Assembly (NCBI RefSeq): GCF_022669155.1
Contig: NZ_JALBVB010000023.1
Coordinates: 1 to 64,000, forward strand
Source: Kineococcus sp. TRM81007
GTDB taxonomy: Bacteria > Actinomycetota > Actinomycetes > Actinomycetales > Kineococcaceae
Direction: 5' to 3'
DNA: 64,000 nt
Shown: positions 16,439 through 25,568 of the stretch, one piece after another
Position numbering within the stretch: the first letter of the stretch is position 1
Layout: each line of letters begins with the position of its first letter
Position numbers and translations under genes: made by a program
Notes under the pieces: model-generated
Database searches by the model: none
Told to the model about the DNA's origin: nothing
Seen by the model: the letters and a program-made list of their open reading frames with translations, nothing else

Positions 16439-17320
16439 ATGACCACCCAAGCACCCGCGCTCGCCCCGGCTGCGGTGAGCCGGCCCCGCACCGCCCGGCG
16501 GGCGCGCCGACTCCCGGCACCGGCCCTGGTGTCCGCCGTCGTGCTCGCCGCCGTCGCGGCGCTCACGCTCCTCGCCCCGCTGATCTCGCCCTACGGGCCG
16601 CTGGAGGGCGACCTCGCGGCCCGCCTCCAGCCCATCGGCTCCCCGGGGCACCTGCTCGGCACCGACGGGCAGGGGCGCGACGTCCTCACGCGCCTGCTGC
16701 ACGGAGCCCGCCCCTCCCTGCTCGCCGGCCTGCTGCCGGTGGTGTTCGCCGCAGCCGTCGGGATCGTCCTCGGACTGGTCGCCGCCCTCGGCCACCCGAG
16801 GGTTCACACGCTCGTCATGCGGTCCCTCGACGTGCTCTACGCCTTTCCCGCCGTGCTGCTGGCCATCGCCATCGCCGCTGCGCTCGGGTCGGGCATCAGC
16901 AACGCGATCATCGCGCTGGCCGTCATCCTCGTCCCCCCGGTAGCGCGGGTGACGGAGTCCGAGGCGATGCGCATCAAGTCCGCCGACTTCATGGCGGCGG
17001 CTCAGGTCTCCGGCGCGGGCCGGGTGTCGATCGCCCTGCGCCAGGTCCTGCCGAACGTGGCGCCCGGTGTCGTCGTCTACGCCACCGCACTGGTCGGCCT
17101 GTCCATCGTCTACGCGGCCGGGCTGAGCTACCTCGGTCTCGGCGTCTCCCCGCCGACCGCCGAGTGGGGCGTGATGGTCAGCGAGATGCAGCAGTACCTG
17201 TTCACCGCACCCTCGCTCCTGCTCGTGCCCGCCGTCGCGATCCTCGTCGTCTCCGTGGCGTTCAACGTCCTCGGCGACGGCCTCCGCGACTTCTTCAACG
17301 TGAGGACGGACGCCTCGTGA
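16439..17320 (+). CDS. Peptide-type ABC importer permease (DppC-like)
   Basis: A 293-aa permease. The start ATG at 16439 follows AGGAGG. After a Pro/Arg-rich N-terminus a first helix leads to the periplasmic DppC signature HLLGTDGQGRDVLTRLLHGAR. The EAA loop is DFMAAAQVSGAGRVSIALRQVLPN, and SYLGLGVSPPTAEWG near the end is characteristic of OppC/DppC. The 113-bp gap after dppB is the only sizeable space inside the operon and holds no gene I can see. Its stop overlaps the GTG of the next ATPase gene. Confidence 0.92.
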   Translation: MTTQAPALAPAAVSRPRTARRARRLPAPALVSAVVLAAVAALTLLAPLISPYGPLEGDLAARLQPIGSPGHLLGTDGQGRDVLTRLLHGARPSLLAGLLPVVFAAAVGIVLGLVAALGHPRVHTLVMRSLDVLYAFPAVLLAIAIAAALGSGISNAIIALAVILVPPVARVTESEAMRIKSADFMAAAQVSGAGRVSIALRQVLPNVAPGVVVYATALVGLSIVYAAGLSYLGLGVSPPTAEWGVMVSEMQQYLFTAPSLLLVPAVAILVVSVAFNVLGDGLRDFFNVRTDAS

Positions 17321-18366
17321 CCAGCCCCACCGAGACCCCCGAGACCTCCGGGGCTGCTCCCTCCCGGCCGGGCGCCCCGGCGCCCACCGCCGGCCCGGCT
17401 CTGGAGGTCACCGGCCTGACCACCACCTTCAGCCGCGGGGGCCGGCAGGTCCTCGCCGTGCGTGGCGTCGACGTGAGCGTCGGCGCCGGAGAATCGCTGG
17501 TGCTGCTCGGGGAGAGCGGCAGCGGCAAGTCGGTGACGATCCGCTCGATCCTGCGGTTGTACGGGTCCTCGGCCCGGCACACCGGCAGCGTGGTGCTCGG
17601 GGATCAGGACCTGATGCGGCTGGACGCCGCGGCCGTGCGTGCCGTGCGCGGGCGGACCCTCGCGATGGTCCCGCAGGACCCCAACGGTTCCCTGGACCCG
17701 CTGCGCCCGGTGGGCCGTCAGCTCGAGCAGGTCCTGCGCCTGCACGGCGTGGTGGCGGACCGGAAGGCCGCTCGTGCCCGGGCGCTGGAACTGCTCGCCC
17801 TGGTGGGCATCCCCAGCCCCCCGCGCGTCGCCGCCTCCCACCCGCACGAGCTGTCCGGCGGCATGCGCCAGCGCGTCGCCATCGCGATCGCCGTCGCCTG
17901 CGACCCCGCCGTGCTGCTGGCCGACGAACCCACGACCGCCCTCGACGTCACGGTGCAGTCCCAGATCCTCGACCTGTTCGGCGACCTGCAGGAGCGGCTC
18001 GGCACCGCCCTGCTGCTGGTCACCCACGACGTGTCCGTCGCGGCCGACGTCGCCGACCGGGTCGCGGTGATGTACGCCGGTTCCATCGTCGAGGAAGGCC
18101 CGGCGAGGGAGGTCCTGGAGAACCCCCGGCACCCCTACACGCAGGCCCTGCTCGACGCGATCCCCCGGCCCACGAGCGAACGCGGGCACCTCAAGGCGAT
18201 CCCCGGGTCCCCGCCCGTCGCCGGCACCGACTTCCACGGCTGCTCCTTCGCCGACCGGTGCGCACTCGCCCAGGAGTCCTGCCGGACGCAGCCCCCCGCG
18301 CTGCTACCGGTCGCCGACGGGCACCGGGCCGCCTGCCCGGTCGCGAACCCGGTGGTGGCGGCGTGA
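17317..18366 (+). CDS. Peptide-type ABC importer ATPase (DppD-like)
   Basis: A 349-aa ATP-binding subunit: Walker A GESGSGKS (about residue 66), Q-loop VPQDPNGSLDP, signature LSGGMRQR, Walker B LLADEPTTALD and the switch His in LVTHD. The C-terminal extension has the oligopeptide-transporter motif with several cysteines (CSFADRCALAQESC), usual for the OppD/DppD family, some of which bind an Fe-S cluster. An unusually long Pro/Ala/Thr-rich N-terminus of about 25 residues precedes the domain. It overlaps dppC and dppF-like genes by 4 bp each. Confidence 0.93.
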   Translation: MTSPTETPETSGAAPSRPGAPAPTAGPALEVTGLTTTFSRGGRQVLAVRGVDVSVGAGESLVLLGESGSGKSVTIRSILRLYGSSARHTGSVVLGDQDLMRLDAAAVRAVRGRTLAMVPQDPNGSLDPLRPVGRQLEQVLRLHGVVADRKAARARALELLALVGIPSPPRVAASHPHELSGGMRQRVAIAIAVACDPAVLLADEPTTALDVTVQSQILDLFGDLQERLGTALLLVTHDVSVAADVADRVAVMYAGSIVEEGPAREVLENPRHPYTQALLDAIPRPTSERGHLKAIPGSPPVAGTDFHGCSFADRCALAQESCRTQPPALLPVADGHRAACPVANPVVAA

Positions 18367-19349
18367 GCCCCGCGGGCGAGCCGGGCCCGGCCGGCGAGAA
18401 GCTCCTCGACGTCGTCGACCTGGCCAAGACGTTCCCCAACGGCACCCGCGCCGCCGACGACGTCAGCTTCACCGTCGCCCGCGGCGAGACCCTGGGCGTG
18501 GTGGGGGAGTCCGGGTGCGGGAAGTCCACCACCGCCAAGATGGTCCTGCGGCTGCTCCAACCCGACCGGGGCACGGTGACCTTCGCGGGCACCGACGTGC
18601 TGCGCGCCCGTGGCCGGGACCTGAAGGAGGTGCGCCGCGGCCTGCAGCTGGTGCCGCAGAACCCGCAGACGTCGTTCAACCCCCGGCTGACCGTCCGCTC
18701 CTCCCTGGAGTTCAACCTCCGCGCGCACGGCGTCGCCCGCCGCGCCTGGCGCTCCACCGTCGACGACATGCTCGTCCGCTGCGGTCTGCGGGCCGAGCAG
18801 GGCGACTCCTACCCGCACGAGCTGTCCGGCGGGCAGTTGCAGCGAGCCGCGATCGCCCGCGCCCTCGTCACCGGCCCGGACCTCGTCGTCTGCGACGAGG
18901 CGGTCTCCGCGCTGGACAAGTCGGTGCAGGCGCAGGTGCTCAACCTGCTGGCCGAGCTGCAGTCGGACCTCGGCGTCTCCTACCTGTTCATCTCCCACGA
19001 CCTGTCCGTCGTCGAGCACATCAGCGACCGCGTGCTCGTCATGTACCTCGGGCGCGTCGTGGAGCAGGCCACCGCAGGTTCCCTGTACCGCGACCCCGCT
19101 CACCCCTACACCAAGGCGCTGCTGTCGTCGGCACCCGGTGCACCCGGCGAGCGGATCGTCCTCACCGGGGAACCGCCCAACCCCGCCGACCCGCCCTCGG
19201 GGTGCACCTTCCGCACCCGGTGCCCCTGGGTGATGGACACGTGCGCCGCCGAGCGCCCCCTGCTGGCGGTGACACCGACCGGCTCGCTCGCCGCCTGCCA
19301 CCTCAACCTCACCTCCCGACCCGCCCTCGCCGCTCCGTCCCCGGCTTGA
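18363..19349 (+). CDS. Peptide-type ABC importer ATPase (DppF-like)
   Basis: A 328-aa ATPase, second of the pair: Walker A GESGCGKS, Q-loop VPQNPQTSFNP, signature LSGGQLQR, Walker B LVVCDEAVSALD and FISHDLSVV. The Walker B stretch has CDEAVSALD in place of the usual CDEPVSALD, which is common in DppF/OppF. The C-terminal cysteine motif CTFRTRCPWVMDTC is present. It starts at a GTG overlapping the DppD-like stop. Opp/Dpp importers need two different ATPases, so both halves are accounted for here. Confidence 0.93.
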   Translation: MSPAGEPGPAGEKLLDVVDLAKTFPNGTRAADDVSFTVARGETLGVVGESGCGKSTTAKMVLRLLQPDRGTVTFAGTDVLRARGRDLKEVRRGLQLVPQNPQTSFNPRLTVRSSLEFNLRAHGVARRAWRSTVDDMLVRCGLRAEQGDSYPHELSGGQLQRAAIARALVTGPDLVVCDEAVSALDKSVQAQVLNLLAELQSDLGVSYLFISHDLSVVEHISDRVLVMYLGRVVEQATAGSLYRDPAHPYTKALLSSAPGAPGERIVLTGEPPNPADPPSGCTFRTRCPWVMDTCAAERPLLAVTPTGSLAACHLNLTSRPALAAPSPA

Positions 19350-19379
19350 GCGCCAGCTCAGCGCCAGAGAGGAACACCC

Positions 19380-21020
19380 GTGGCCCACACCGCGCCGCCC
19401 ACCCCTCCGCCGTTCCCCGCCGCGACGGGGACGACCCGCCGCAACGTCCTCCTCGCGTCGCTCGCCGGCTTCAGCACCCTCGCCGCCGCCTGCTCGGCAC
19501 CGGGCGCGGCCAGCGAGGGCGGTGGCAGCGAGGGAGCCGGCACGCTCGTCATCGGCATGACGGCCAGTGACATCCCCTTGCTGGACACGGGCATGGCCCA
19601 GAACGAGGGCTACGAGGGCCTGCGGTTCGTCGCCAACCAGCTCTACGACGGCCTCACCCGCTTCGACCTCACCGACGGCAGCGTCATCCCCCCCGTGGTG
19701 CCCGGGCTCGCCGAGAGCTGGGAACCGAACGAGACCGGCGACTCCTGGACGTTCACGCTGCGCCAGGGCGTGAGCTTCCACGACGGCACCCCGTGGAACG
19801 CCGACGCCGCCGTTTTCAACCTCCGCCGCTACACCGACCCGTCGTTCGAGTTCTTCTACCAGGAGCTCAACGGCCAGGCGGGCCTATCCATCGCCGGCAT
19901 CGCCGCGGCCACCGCCGTCGATGAGCACACGCTCCGCATCGACTGCGCGGGCCCGTGGGCCTACCTGCCCTCCGACCTCACCACGGTCTACATGGGCTCG
20001 CCCACCGCGATCCAGGAGGCCGGCAACGACGGGTTCGGGCAGGAGCCGGTCGGCACCGGCCCGTTCACGTTCGTCAGCGTCGAGCGTGGCCAGAGCCTGC
20101 AGCTGGCGGCGAACGCCGACTACTGGGGCGGTGCGCCAGTGGTCGACACGCTCATCCTGCGCCCCATCCCGGACACGACCACCCGCGTCGCGGCGCTGCG
20201 GTCCGGCGAGGTCAACTGGATCGAGGTGCCCCCGCCGGACGACGTGCCCTCGCTGGAGCAGGCGGGGTTCCAGGTCGAGACCAACAGCTACGACCACGTG
20301 TGGCCGTGGTGCTTCGACACCACGCAGGCGCCGTGGAACGACGTGCGCGTCCGGCAGGCCGCCAACTACGCCATCAACCGGCAGTCGCTCTGTGACAACG
20401 TCCTGCAGGGCACCGCTGAACCTGCTCTGCAGGTGTGCCCGAAGGCGAACGCAGCCTACCGGGCCGAGAACGACCTGTACGGCTACGACCCCGACCGGGC
20501 CAGGCAGCTGCTCGCCGACGCCGGGTACGTCGGCGGCGTCACCGCCACCCTGTCGTACCCGACGAGCGGGTCCGGCAACATGATCCCGGGGCCGATGAAC
20601 GAGGCCCTGCAACGCGACCTCGCAGCCGTCGGCATCGACGTGGAACTGCAACCCATCGAGTGGGCCTCCATGCTCACCGACTACTTCGTCGGCAACATCC
20701 CCGGGGGCGCCAGCGCCATCAACATCAGCCTGTCGTTCCAGCAGGAGGGTTTCTGGAACAACTGGTTGGGCACCGGCGTCACCAACGTCACCGGCTGGCA
20801 CGACCCGCAGGTGGAGGCCCTGTTCCAGCAGGCCAAGGAGACCCTCGACGAAGCCGGTCGCAGCGACCTGTACGCGCAGGCGTCGGCGATCATCACCGAG
20901 CAGGCGCCGTGGCTGTTCGTCGTCAACGACCGCAACCCGCGCGTCCTCGCCGCGAACGTCCAGGGGTTCGTGGAACCGCAGTCCTGGTTCGTCGACGTCA
21001 CCGACGTGTCGGTCGAGTGA
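19380..21020 (+). CDS. ABC importer substrate-binding lipoprotein (family 5)
   Basis: A 546-aa extracytoplasmic solute-binding protein of the DppA/OppA class. The N-terminus has a twin-arginine pair (TTRRNVLLASLAGF) and a lipobox-like LAAACS, so it is probably a Tat-exported lipoprotein anchored at that Cys. Family-5 features include LAESWEPNETGDSWTFTLRQGVSFHDGTPW in the N-terminal lobe and VGTGPFTF. The GTG at 19380 has GAGAGGAA upstream. It lies after the transporter ATPases and overlaps the MFS gene by 4 bp. Family 5 proteins bind peptides, nickel, opines and other amide-containing solutes, so the ligand is not fixed by family. Confidence 0.92.
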   Translation: MAHTAPPTPPPFPAATGTTRRNVLLASLAGFSTLAAACSAPGAASEGGGSEGAGTLVIGMTASDIPLLDTGMAQNEGYEGLRFVANQLYDGLTRFDLTDGSVIPPVVPGLAESWEPNETGDSWTFTLRQGVSFHDGTPWNADAAVFNLRRYTDPSFEFFYQELNGQAGLSIAGIAAATAVDEHTLRIDCAGPWAYLPSDLTTVYMGSPTAIQEAGNDGFGQEPVGTGPFTFVSVERGQSLQLAANADYWGGAPVVDTLILRPIPDTTTRVAALRSGEVNWIEVPPPDDVPSLEQAGFQVETNSYDHVWPWCFDTTQAPWNDVRVRQAANYAINRQSLCDNVLQGTAEPALQVCPKANAAYRAENDLYGYDPDRARQLLADAGYVGGVTATLSYPTSGSGNMIPGPMNEALQRDLAAVGIDVELQPIEWASMLTDYFVGNIPGGASAINISLSFQQEGFWNNWLGTGVTNVTGWHDPQVEALFQQAKETLDEAGRSDLYAQASAIITEQAPWLFVVNDRNPRVLAANVQGFVEPQSWFVDVTDVSVE

Positions 21021-22240
21021 GCCCCGCGACGCAGCGGCGCACCACCCTGCTGGTCGTCACCACCGGGTCGGGCCTCGCCCTGGGCCTCACCGGCCCCCTC
21101 GTCCCGGTGCTGGCCGTCCACCTCGGCGCCACCGCCTTCGGTGCCGGCGCGGCGGTCGCGGCCCTGCAGGTGCCGGTGGTCGTGCTCGGCCTCCTCGGGA
21201 GCCGCTGGATCCCGAGGTTGCCGCTGCGCCGCACCGTGACCGCCTCGCTCGTCCTGTGCGCCGCGGGTGCGGGCGTCGCCGCACTGGCGGCCTACCCGCT
21301 GCTCGTGGCGGGCCGTGCCCTGCAGGGCGTCGGGGTGGCCCTGCTCACCGGGGCGGCCGGGTACGCGCTGACCTCAGGAGGGGGCCGAGCCGGCGGGGGC
21401 GCCGGGTTCGGCTCCTTCCAGGCGGCGTGGTTCGCCGGGATCGCGGCCGGTCCGGTCGCGGCCCTGGCCGTCGCCCTCGCCGGCGGCGACCTCGTGACCG
21501 CCACGTTCGCCGCGGCGGCCGCGGTCGCCAGCGCGGCAGCGATCCTCGCCGCCGCGGCGGTGCGCGGCGAGCGGAACACGCACCGGCCCCGGCTGGGGCT
21601 GCCCGAGCGGCACGGCCCCCGGCCGCCCCGGCGACTGCTGCTGCTCAGCGGCGCCGGCCAGGCCACCCGCAGCGGGCTGGCCGTGACGATCGTCCCCCTC
21701 GTCGGCGCCGGCGACGGCCTGAGCACCGGGACGCTCCTGGCGGCGCTCACCGCCCTGGGGGTGGCCGACGTCCTGGCGATGCTCGCCGCCTCCCGGCTGC
21801 CCCCGCGGCTGGACCGGCGCGCCGCGATGGCGGTGGCCTGCGCCTGGGGCCTGATCGCCCTGACCCTCATCGGTCTGGGCGCGACGGCCCTGACGTTCGT
21901 CCTCGGCTGCGCCGCGCTCGGCGTGACCGTCGGGGCGACCTGGGTGCTGCCCGCGGCGCTGGTCCTGGACACCGCCCAGCAGTTGGAGAGCGCGTTCGGC
22001 TGGTACCGGATCGCTTGCGACACCGGGCTGCTGCTCGGCGCCCTCGTCGCGGGGCTGCTCGCACTCACCGGACCCACGACGGCCCTGGGGTTGTGGACCG
22101 TGCCGCTGCTCGCCACCGGTGCGCTCGCGCTCGCCGTCCGGCCCCGGCCGGCCGCGGACCACCGGGTCCCCACCGCCCACCTCGTCCCGCAGACCGCACC
22201 ACGCACCGCAGCAACCACACCGGAGGAGGCACTGCCATGA
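21017..22240 (+). CDS. Major facilitator superfamily transporter
   Basis: A 407-aa, very Ala/Leu/Gly-rich membrane protein with about 12 predicted helices and the MFS layout of two six-helix halves joined by a basic loop (about residues 190-215, RGERNTHRPRLGLPERHGPRPPRR). A cytoplasmic loop SRWIPRLPLRRT after the second helix occupies the place of the conserved MFS loop 2-3 motif. It starts at a GTG overlapping the binding-protein stop and ends overlapping the next small gene (ATGA). Since an ABC importer for the same operon is already complete, this may export a hydrolysis product or import a second substrate (inference). Confidence 0.88.
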   Translation: MSPATQRRTTLLVVTTGSGLALGLTGPLVPVLAVHLGATAFGAGAAVAALQVPVVVLGLLGSRWIPRLPLRRTVTASLVLCAAGAGVAALAAYPLLVAGRALQGVGVALLTGAAGYALTSGGGRAGGGAGFGSFQAAWFAGIAAGPVAALAVALAGGDLVTATFAAAAAVASAAAILAAAAVRGERNTHRPRLGLPERHGPRPPRRLLLLSGAGQATRSGLAVTIVPLVGAGDGLSTGTLLAALTALGVADVLAMLAASRLPPRLDRRAAMAVACAWGLIALTLIGLGATALTFVLGCAALGVTVGATWVLPAALVLDTAQQLESAFGWYRIACDTGLLLGALVAGLLALTGPTTALGLWTVPLLATGALALAVRPRPAADHRVPTAHLVPQTAPRTAATTPEEALP

Positions 22241-22482
22241 CCACAACCGGCGCACCCGACAGCCCCGGTCCCCAGCCGGACCGGGCCCTCGTCGACGCGA
22301 TGGCCGCGGACCAGGGGCTGGACTGGAGCGACGAGCGCCGCGCCGCCGGCCTGGCGCAGGCGCTGGCGATGCGCCCCGCGCTCCTCGCGCTGCGTGCGAA
22401 ACCGCTCGCCTACGTCGGCGAGGTCATCGAACCCGCGCACGCGCTGCGCTGGCTGGACGCCACGGGGGAGGCGGGCGCGTGA
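22237..22482 (+). CDS. Small AtzG/GatC-like amidase partner protein
   Basis: An 81-aa protein with a disordered start and then helical sequence ending YVGEVIEPAHALRWLD. That C-terminal EPA-hydrophobic pattern resembles AtzG (DUF4089), the small GatC-like subunit that holds the amidase AtzE in 1-carboxybiuret hydrolase. It overlaps the MFS stop and the following amidase start by 4 bp each, so it is made stoichiometrically with amidase 1. I infer it is the accessory subunit of that amidase. The similarity is short and needs profile comparison; an unrelated small helical protein remains possible. Confidence 0.6.
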   Translation: MTTTGAPDSPGPQPDRALVDAMAADQGLDWSDERRAAGLAQALAMRPALLALRAKPLAYVGEVIEPAHALRWLDATGEAGA

Positions 22483-23921
22483 ACCTCTCCGACCTGACCG
22501 CCACCGAGCTGCTCGGCCTCTACGCGGCGGGCGAGGCGTCCCCCGTCGAGGCCGTTCAGGACTGCTTCGCCCGCATCAGCGCGGTGAACCCGGTCCTCAA
22601 CGCGGTCCTGACACCGCTGGAGGAGCAGGCGCTGGCCGCTGCGCGCGCCAGCGCCGATCGGTGGGCCGCGGGCACCGCCCGCCCCCTGGAAGGGGTTCCC
22701 TACGGCCTGAAGGACATCGTGGCCACCGCGGGGATCCGCACCACGGGCGGTTCCGCCCTGTACGCCGACCACGTCCCCACCACCGACGCCACGCTGGCGG
22801 CCCGGCTGCGCGACGCCGGCGGCATCCTGCTCGCCAAGCTGCACACCTTCGAGTTCGCGTGCGGCGGCGCTCAGAACCGCACGTTCGGGCCGTGCCGGAA
22901 CCCGTGGGACGTGGACCGGACGACGGGTGGCTCATCCTCCGGATCGGGCTCGGCCGTCGCGGCCCGCATGCTGCCGCTGGCCATCGGCACCGACACCGGC
23001 GGCTCCATCCGCATCCCCAGCAGCTACTGCGGCCTGACGGGCATCAAGCCCACCTACGGCAAGGTGCCGCGCGACGGGGTCATGGGGATGTCCTGGACGA
23101 TGGACCACGCCGGTCCGATGACCCGCTCCGCCGCCGACGCCGCGCTCGTGCTCGACGTCATCAGCGGCGCCAGCGCCGGTGACCCGACGAGTTCCGCGCG
23201 CCCCGTCCCCGACCACACCGCGGCGATCGGCGCGGGCGTCGCCGGTCGTCGGGTCGGCCGGCTGCGCGGGTGGTTCGAGGAGCGGATGCACCCCGCCGTC
23301 GGCGCCGCGTACGAGTCCGCCCTGGTGGAACTGGCGGGCACGGGCGTGGAGGTCGTCGACGTCGAGCTCGAGGAGGTCGACGTCATCGCCGCCGCCAGCT
23401 GGACGGTCATCTACTCGGAGATGCTGTCGCTGCACGCCGGCGTCGCCCACCTCATCGAGGACCGCGACGCCATGGGCGCCGGAATCCTCTCCGCCACCCC
23501 GTACGTGCACGCCGCGGACTACCTCAAGGCGCTGCGCTACCGGGCGGTGTTCCAGCAGCAGCTGGACTCCGTGATGGCGGCCGCCGGCCTCGACGCCTTC
23601 GTCACCCCGGCGGCGACGACCACCCCGCCGAAGCTCGCGGACATGCTGGTGGACACCGGCGACGGGCTCGTGGACTGGCTCGACGTCGCCAGCCGCGTGA
23701 CCGTGCCGTTCAACTACTCCGGCAGCCCCGCCCTCGTGGTGCCCGGTGCGCTCGTGGACGGGGTGCCGACGAGCGTGCAGCTGGCCGGCCGCCCGCACGA
23801 CGAGACCACCCTGTTCGCCCTCGCCTCCGCCTTCCAGGTCGCCACCACCCACCACCTGGTCAGGCCCGCCGAAGAACCCCTGCACACCACCGTCCCCTCG
23901 ACCGCTGGAGCGCCCGCATGA
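22479..23921 (+). CDS. Amidase-signature enzyme 1
   Basis: A 480-aa amidase-signature hydrolase. The catalytic Ser-cisSer-Lys triad is intact: Lys in VPYGLKDI (about residue 78), cis-Ser in TTGGSSSGSGSAVA and nucleophile Ser in GTDTGGSIRIP. AtzE, GatA and allophanate hydrolase belong to this family and usually need or have a small GatC-like partner, which matches the coupled gene just upstream. It has no signal peptide, so it acts in the cytoplasm. Both ends overlap neighbouring genes by 4 bp. The specific amide is unknown; the order small subunit-amidase resembles atzG-atzE. Confidence 0.9.
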   Translation: MNLSDLTATELLGLYAAGEASPVEAVQDCFARISAVNPVLNAVLTPLEEQALAAARASADRWAAGTARPLEGVPYGLKDIVATAGIRTTGGSALYADHVPTTDATLAARLRDAGGILLAKLHTFEFACGGAQNRTFGPCRNPWDVDRTTGGSSSGSGSAVAARMLPLAIGTDTGGSIRIPSSYCGLTGIKPTYGKVPRDGVMGMSWTMDHAGPMTRSAADAALVLDVISGASAGDPTSSARPVPDHTAAIGAGVAGRRVGRLRGWFEERMHPAVGAAYESALVELAGTGVEVVDVELEEVDVIAAASWTVIYSEMLSLHAGVAHLIEDRDAMGAGILSATPYVHAADYLKALRYRAVFQQQLDSVMAAAGLDAFVTPAATTTPPKLADMLVDTGDGLVDWLDVASRVTVPFNYSGSPALVVPGALVDGVPTSVQLAGRPHDETTLFALASAFQVATTHHLVRPAEEPLHTTVPSTAGAPA

Positions 23922-25360
23922 CCGCCACCGAACCCCTGACCGCCGTCGCCACGACCCCCGCCGCGGAACTGCTCACCATCGCCGACGCCGCCGCTGCCCT
24001 GCGCGCCGGGACGACCACCGCCGTCGAACTGGTCCGCACCGCGATCGCCCGCGCCGACGCCCTCGACGCGACGCTCGGGGTGTACCTGCACCGCACCGAC
24101 GAGGCTGCCCTGGAGGCGGCCGCCGCGGTCGACGCCGCCCTCGCCGCGGGGGACGACCCGGGGCCGCTGGCCGGGATCCCGCTGGGCATCAAGGACATCC
24201 TCTCCGTCGAGGGGACACCCACCACGTCGCAGAGCCTCGTCATGGACCCCGCGTTCGGTGAACAGGGCGACGCGGTGGTCGTGGCGCGGCTGAAGGCGGC
24301 CGGCGGGATCGTCACCGGCAAGACCACGACCATGGAGTACGCGGTCGGCTGCCCGGACCCGTCCAAGCCGTTCCCGATCCCGCGCAACCCGTGGGACACC
24401 GAGCGCTGGACCGGCGGCTCCAGCTCGGGAACCGGCAACGGCGTCGCAGCGGGCCTGTTCCTCGGTGGCCTGGGCACCGACACCGGCGGATCGGTGCGCT
24501 ACCCGGCCGCCCTGTGCGGGATCAGCGGCATGAAGCAGACGTTCGGCCGCGTCCCGAAGTCCGGATGCACCCCGCTGGGGTTCTCCTACGACCACGTCGG
24601 CCCGATGGCCCGCTCCGCGCACGACTGCGCGCTCATGCTCGGTGTCATGGCGGGGGCGCACCCGTCCGACCCGACGACCGCCGACATCGACGTGCCCGAC
24701 TACCTCGCGGCTCTCACCGGCGACGTCACCGGCCTGCGGATCGGCGTGGTCACCCACCTGCTCGACACCCCGGGCTTCGACCCGGAGAACGCCGTGGCGT
24801 TCCGCGCCGCCGTGGACGTGCTCGCCGCCGCCGGCGCCGACGTCGTGGAGGTCACCCTGCCGAACTTCGCCGAGGCGATGACGGCCACCGCCTACGGGTT
24901 CTGCGCGGAGGCGTTCGCCTACCACCGCGGCGACCTCCAGGACCGGTGGGCCGACTACGGGATCCACACGCGCATGGCCATCGTCAAGGGGATGCTCTTC
25001 TCCGCCGCGGACTACGTGCAGGCGCAGCGAGTGCGACGCGCCACCGTCAAGGCCACCACGGAGGTGATGGAGGACGTCGACCTGCTGCTGACGCCCACCA
25101 CGACGGTCGCCGCCCCGCTCATCGAGGGTCTGGACTTCGACCTCGTCATGGACACCGTCCTCACCCCCTACTTCAACGCCGTCGGGCTGCCCGCCATGTC
25201 GATCCCCATGGGGTTCACCTCCACCGGCCTGCCGCTCGGTCTGCAGATCGCCGGCCGCCCCTTCGAGGAGTCGACGGTCTTCCAGGCCGCCGACGCCTAC
25301 CAGCGCATCACCACCCACCACCTCGCCGTCCCCGCCATGACCCTGGAGGTCGCCGCGTGA
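23918..25360 (+). CDS. Amidase-signature enzyme 2
   Basis: A 480-aa paralogue of amidase 1, of identical length but clearly diverged. The triad is present: Lys in IPLGIKDI, cis-Ser in WTGGSSSGTGNG and nucleophile Ser in GTDTGGSVRYPA. The N-terminal 25 residues are Thr/Ala-rich. It overlaps amidase 1 by ATGA and is followed by a second small AtzG-like gene overlapping its stop by GTGA. The two amidases could be two subunits, two specificities, or successive steps in degrading one polyamide compound. No signal peptide is present. Confidence 0.9.
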   Translation: MTATEPLTAVATTPAAELLTIADAAAALRAGTTTAVELVRTAIARADALDATLGVYLHRTDEAALEAAAAVDAALAAGDDPGPLAGIPLGIKDILSVEGTPTTSQSLVMDPAFGEQGDAVVVARLKAAGGIVTGKTTTMEYAVGCPDPSKPFPIPRNPWDTERWTGGSSSGTGNGVAAGLFLGGLGTDTGGSVRYPAALCGISGMKQTFGRVPKSGCTPLGFSYDHVGPMARSAHDCALMLGVMAGAHPSDPTTADIDVPDYLAALTGDVTGLRIGVVTHLLDTPGFDPENAVAFRAAVDVLAAAGADVVEVTLPNFAEAMTATAYGFCAEAFAYHRGDLQDRWADYGIHTRMAIVKGMLFSAADYVQAQRVRRATVKATTEVMEDVDLLLTPTTTVAAPLIEGLDFDLVMDTVLTPYFNAVGLPAMSIPMGFTSTGLPLGLQIAGRPFEESTVFQAADAYQRITTHHLAVPAMTLEVAA

Positions 25361-25548
25361 GCACCACCACCGACCCGAAGACGACCGTCGAGGTCCTGCT
25401 GGCCGCCGCCGGCCTCACCGTCACCCCGGAGGAGTTCGACGCGATCGTGCGCTCCTACCCCGACGTGCGCGCGCGGATCGACGCCATGTACGCCGTCCCG
25501 ATGGCCAAGGAGGAGGAGCCGCAGCTCGTCTTCACCCCGTTCGTCTGA
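25357..25548 (+). CDS. Second small AtzG/GatC-like protein
   Basis: A 63-aa helical protein beginning at a GTG overlapping the stop of amidase 2. It ends with VRARIDAMYAVPMAKEEEPQLVFTP; the Val-Pro, acidic, Glu-Pro, hydrophobic, Phe-x-Pro pattern is close to the C-terminus of AtzG/DUF4089 small subunits. It follows amidase 2 and precedes amidase 3 by 20 bp (with a strong AGAGGAG for amidase 3), so it could serve either. It is not closely similar to the 22237-22482 protein, which suggests each serves a different amidase. Confidence 0.65.
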   Translation: MSTTTDPKTTVEVLLAAAGLTVTPEEFDAIVRSYPDVRARIDAMYAVPMAKEEEPQLVFTPFV

Positions 25549-25568
25549 CCCCAGCAGAGGAGACCACC

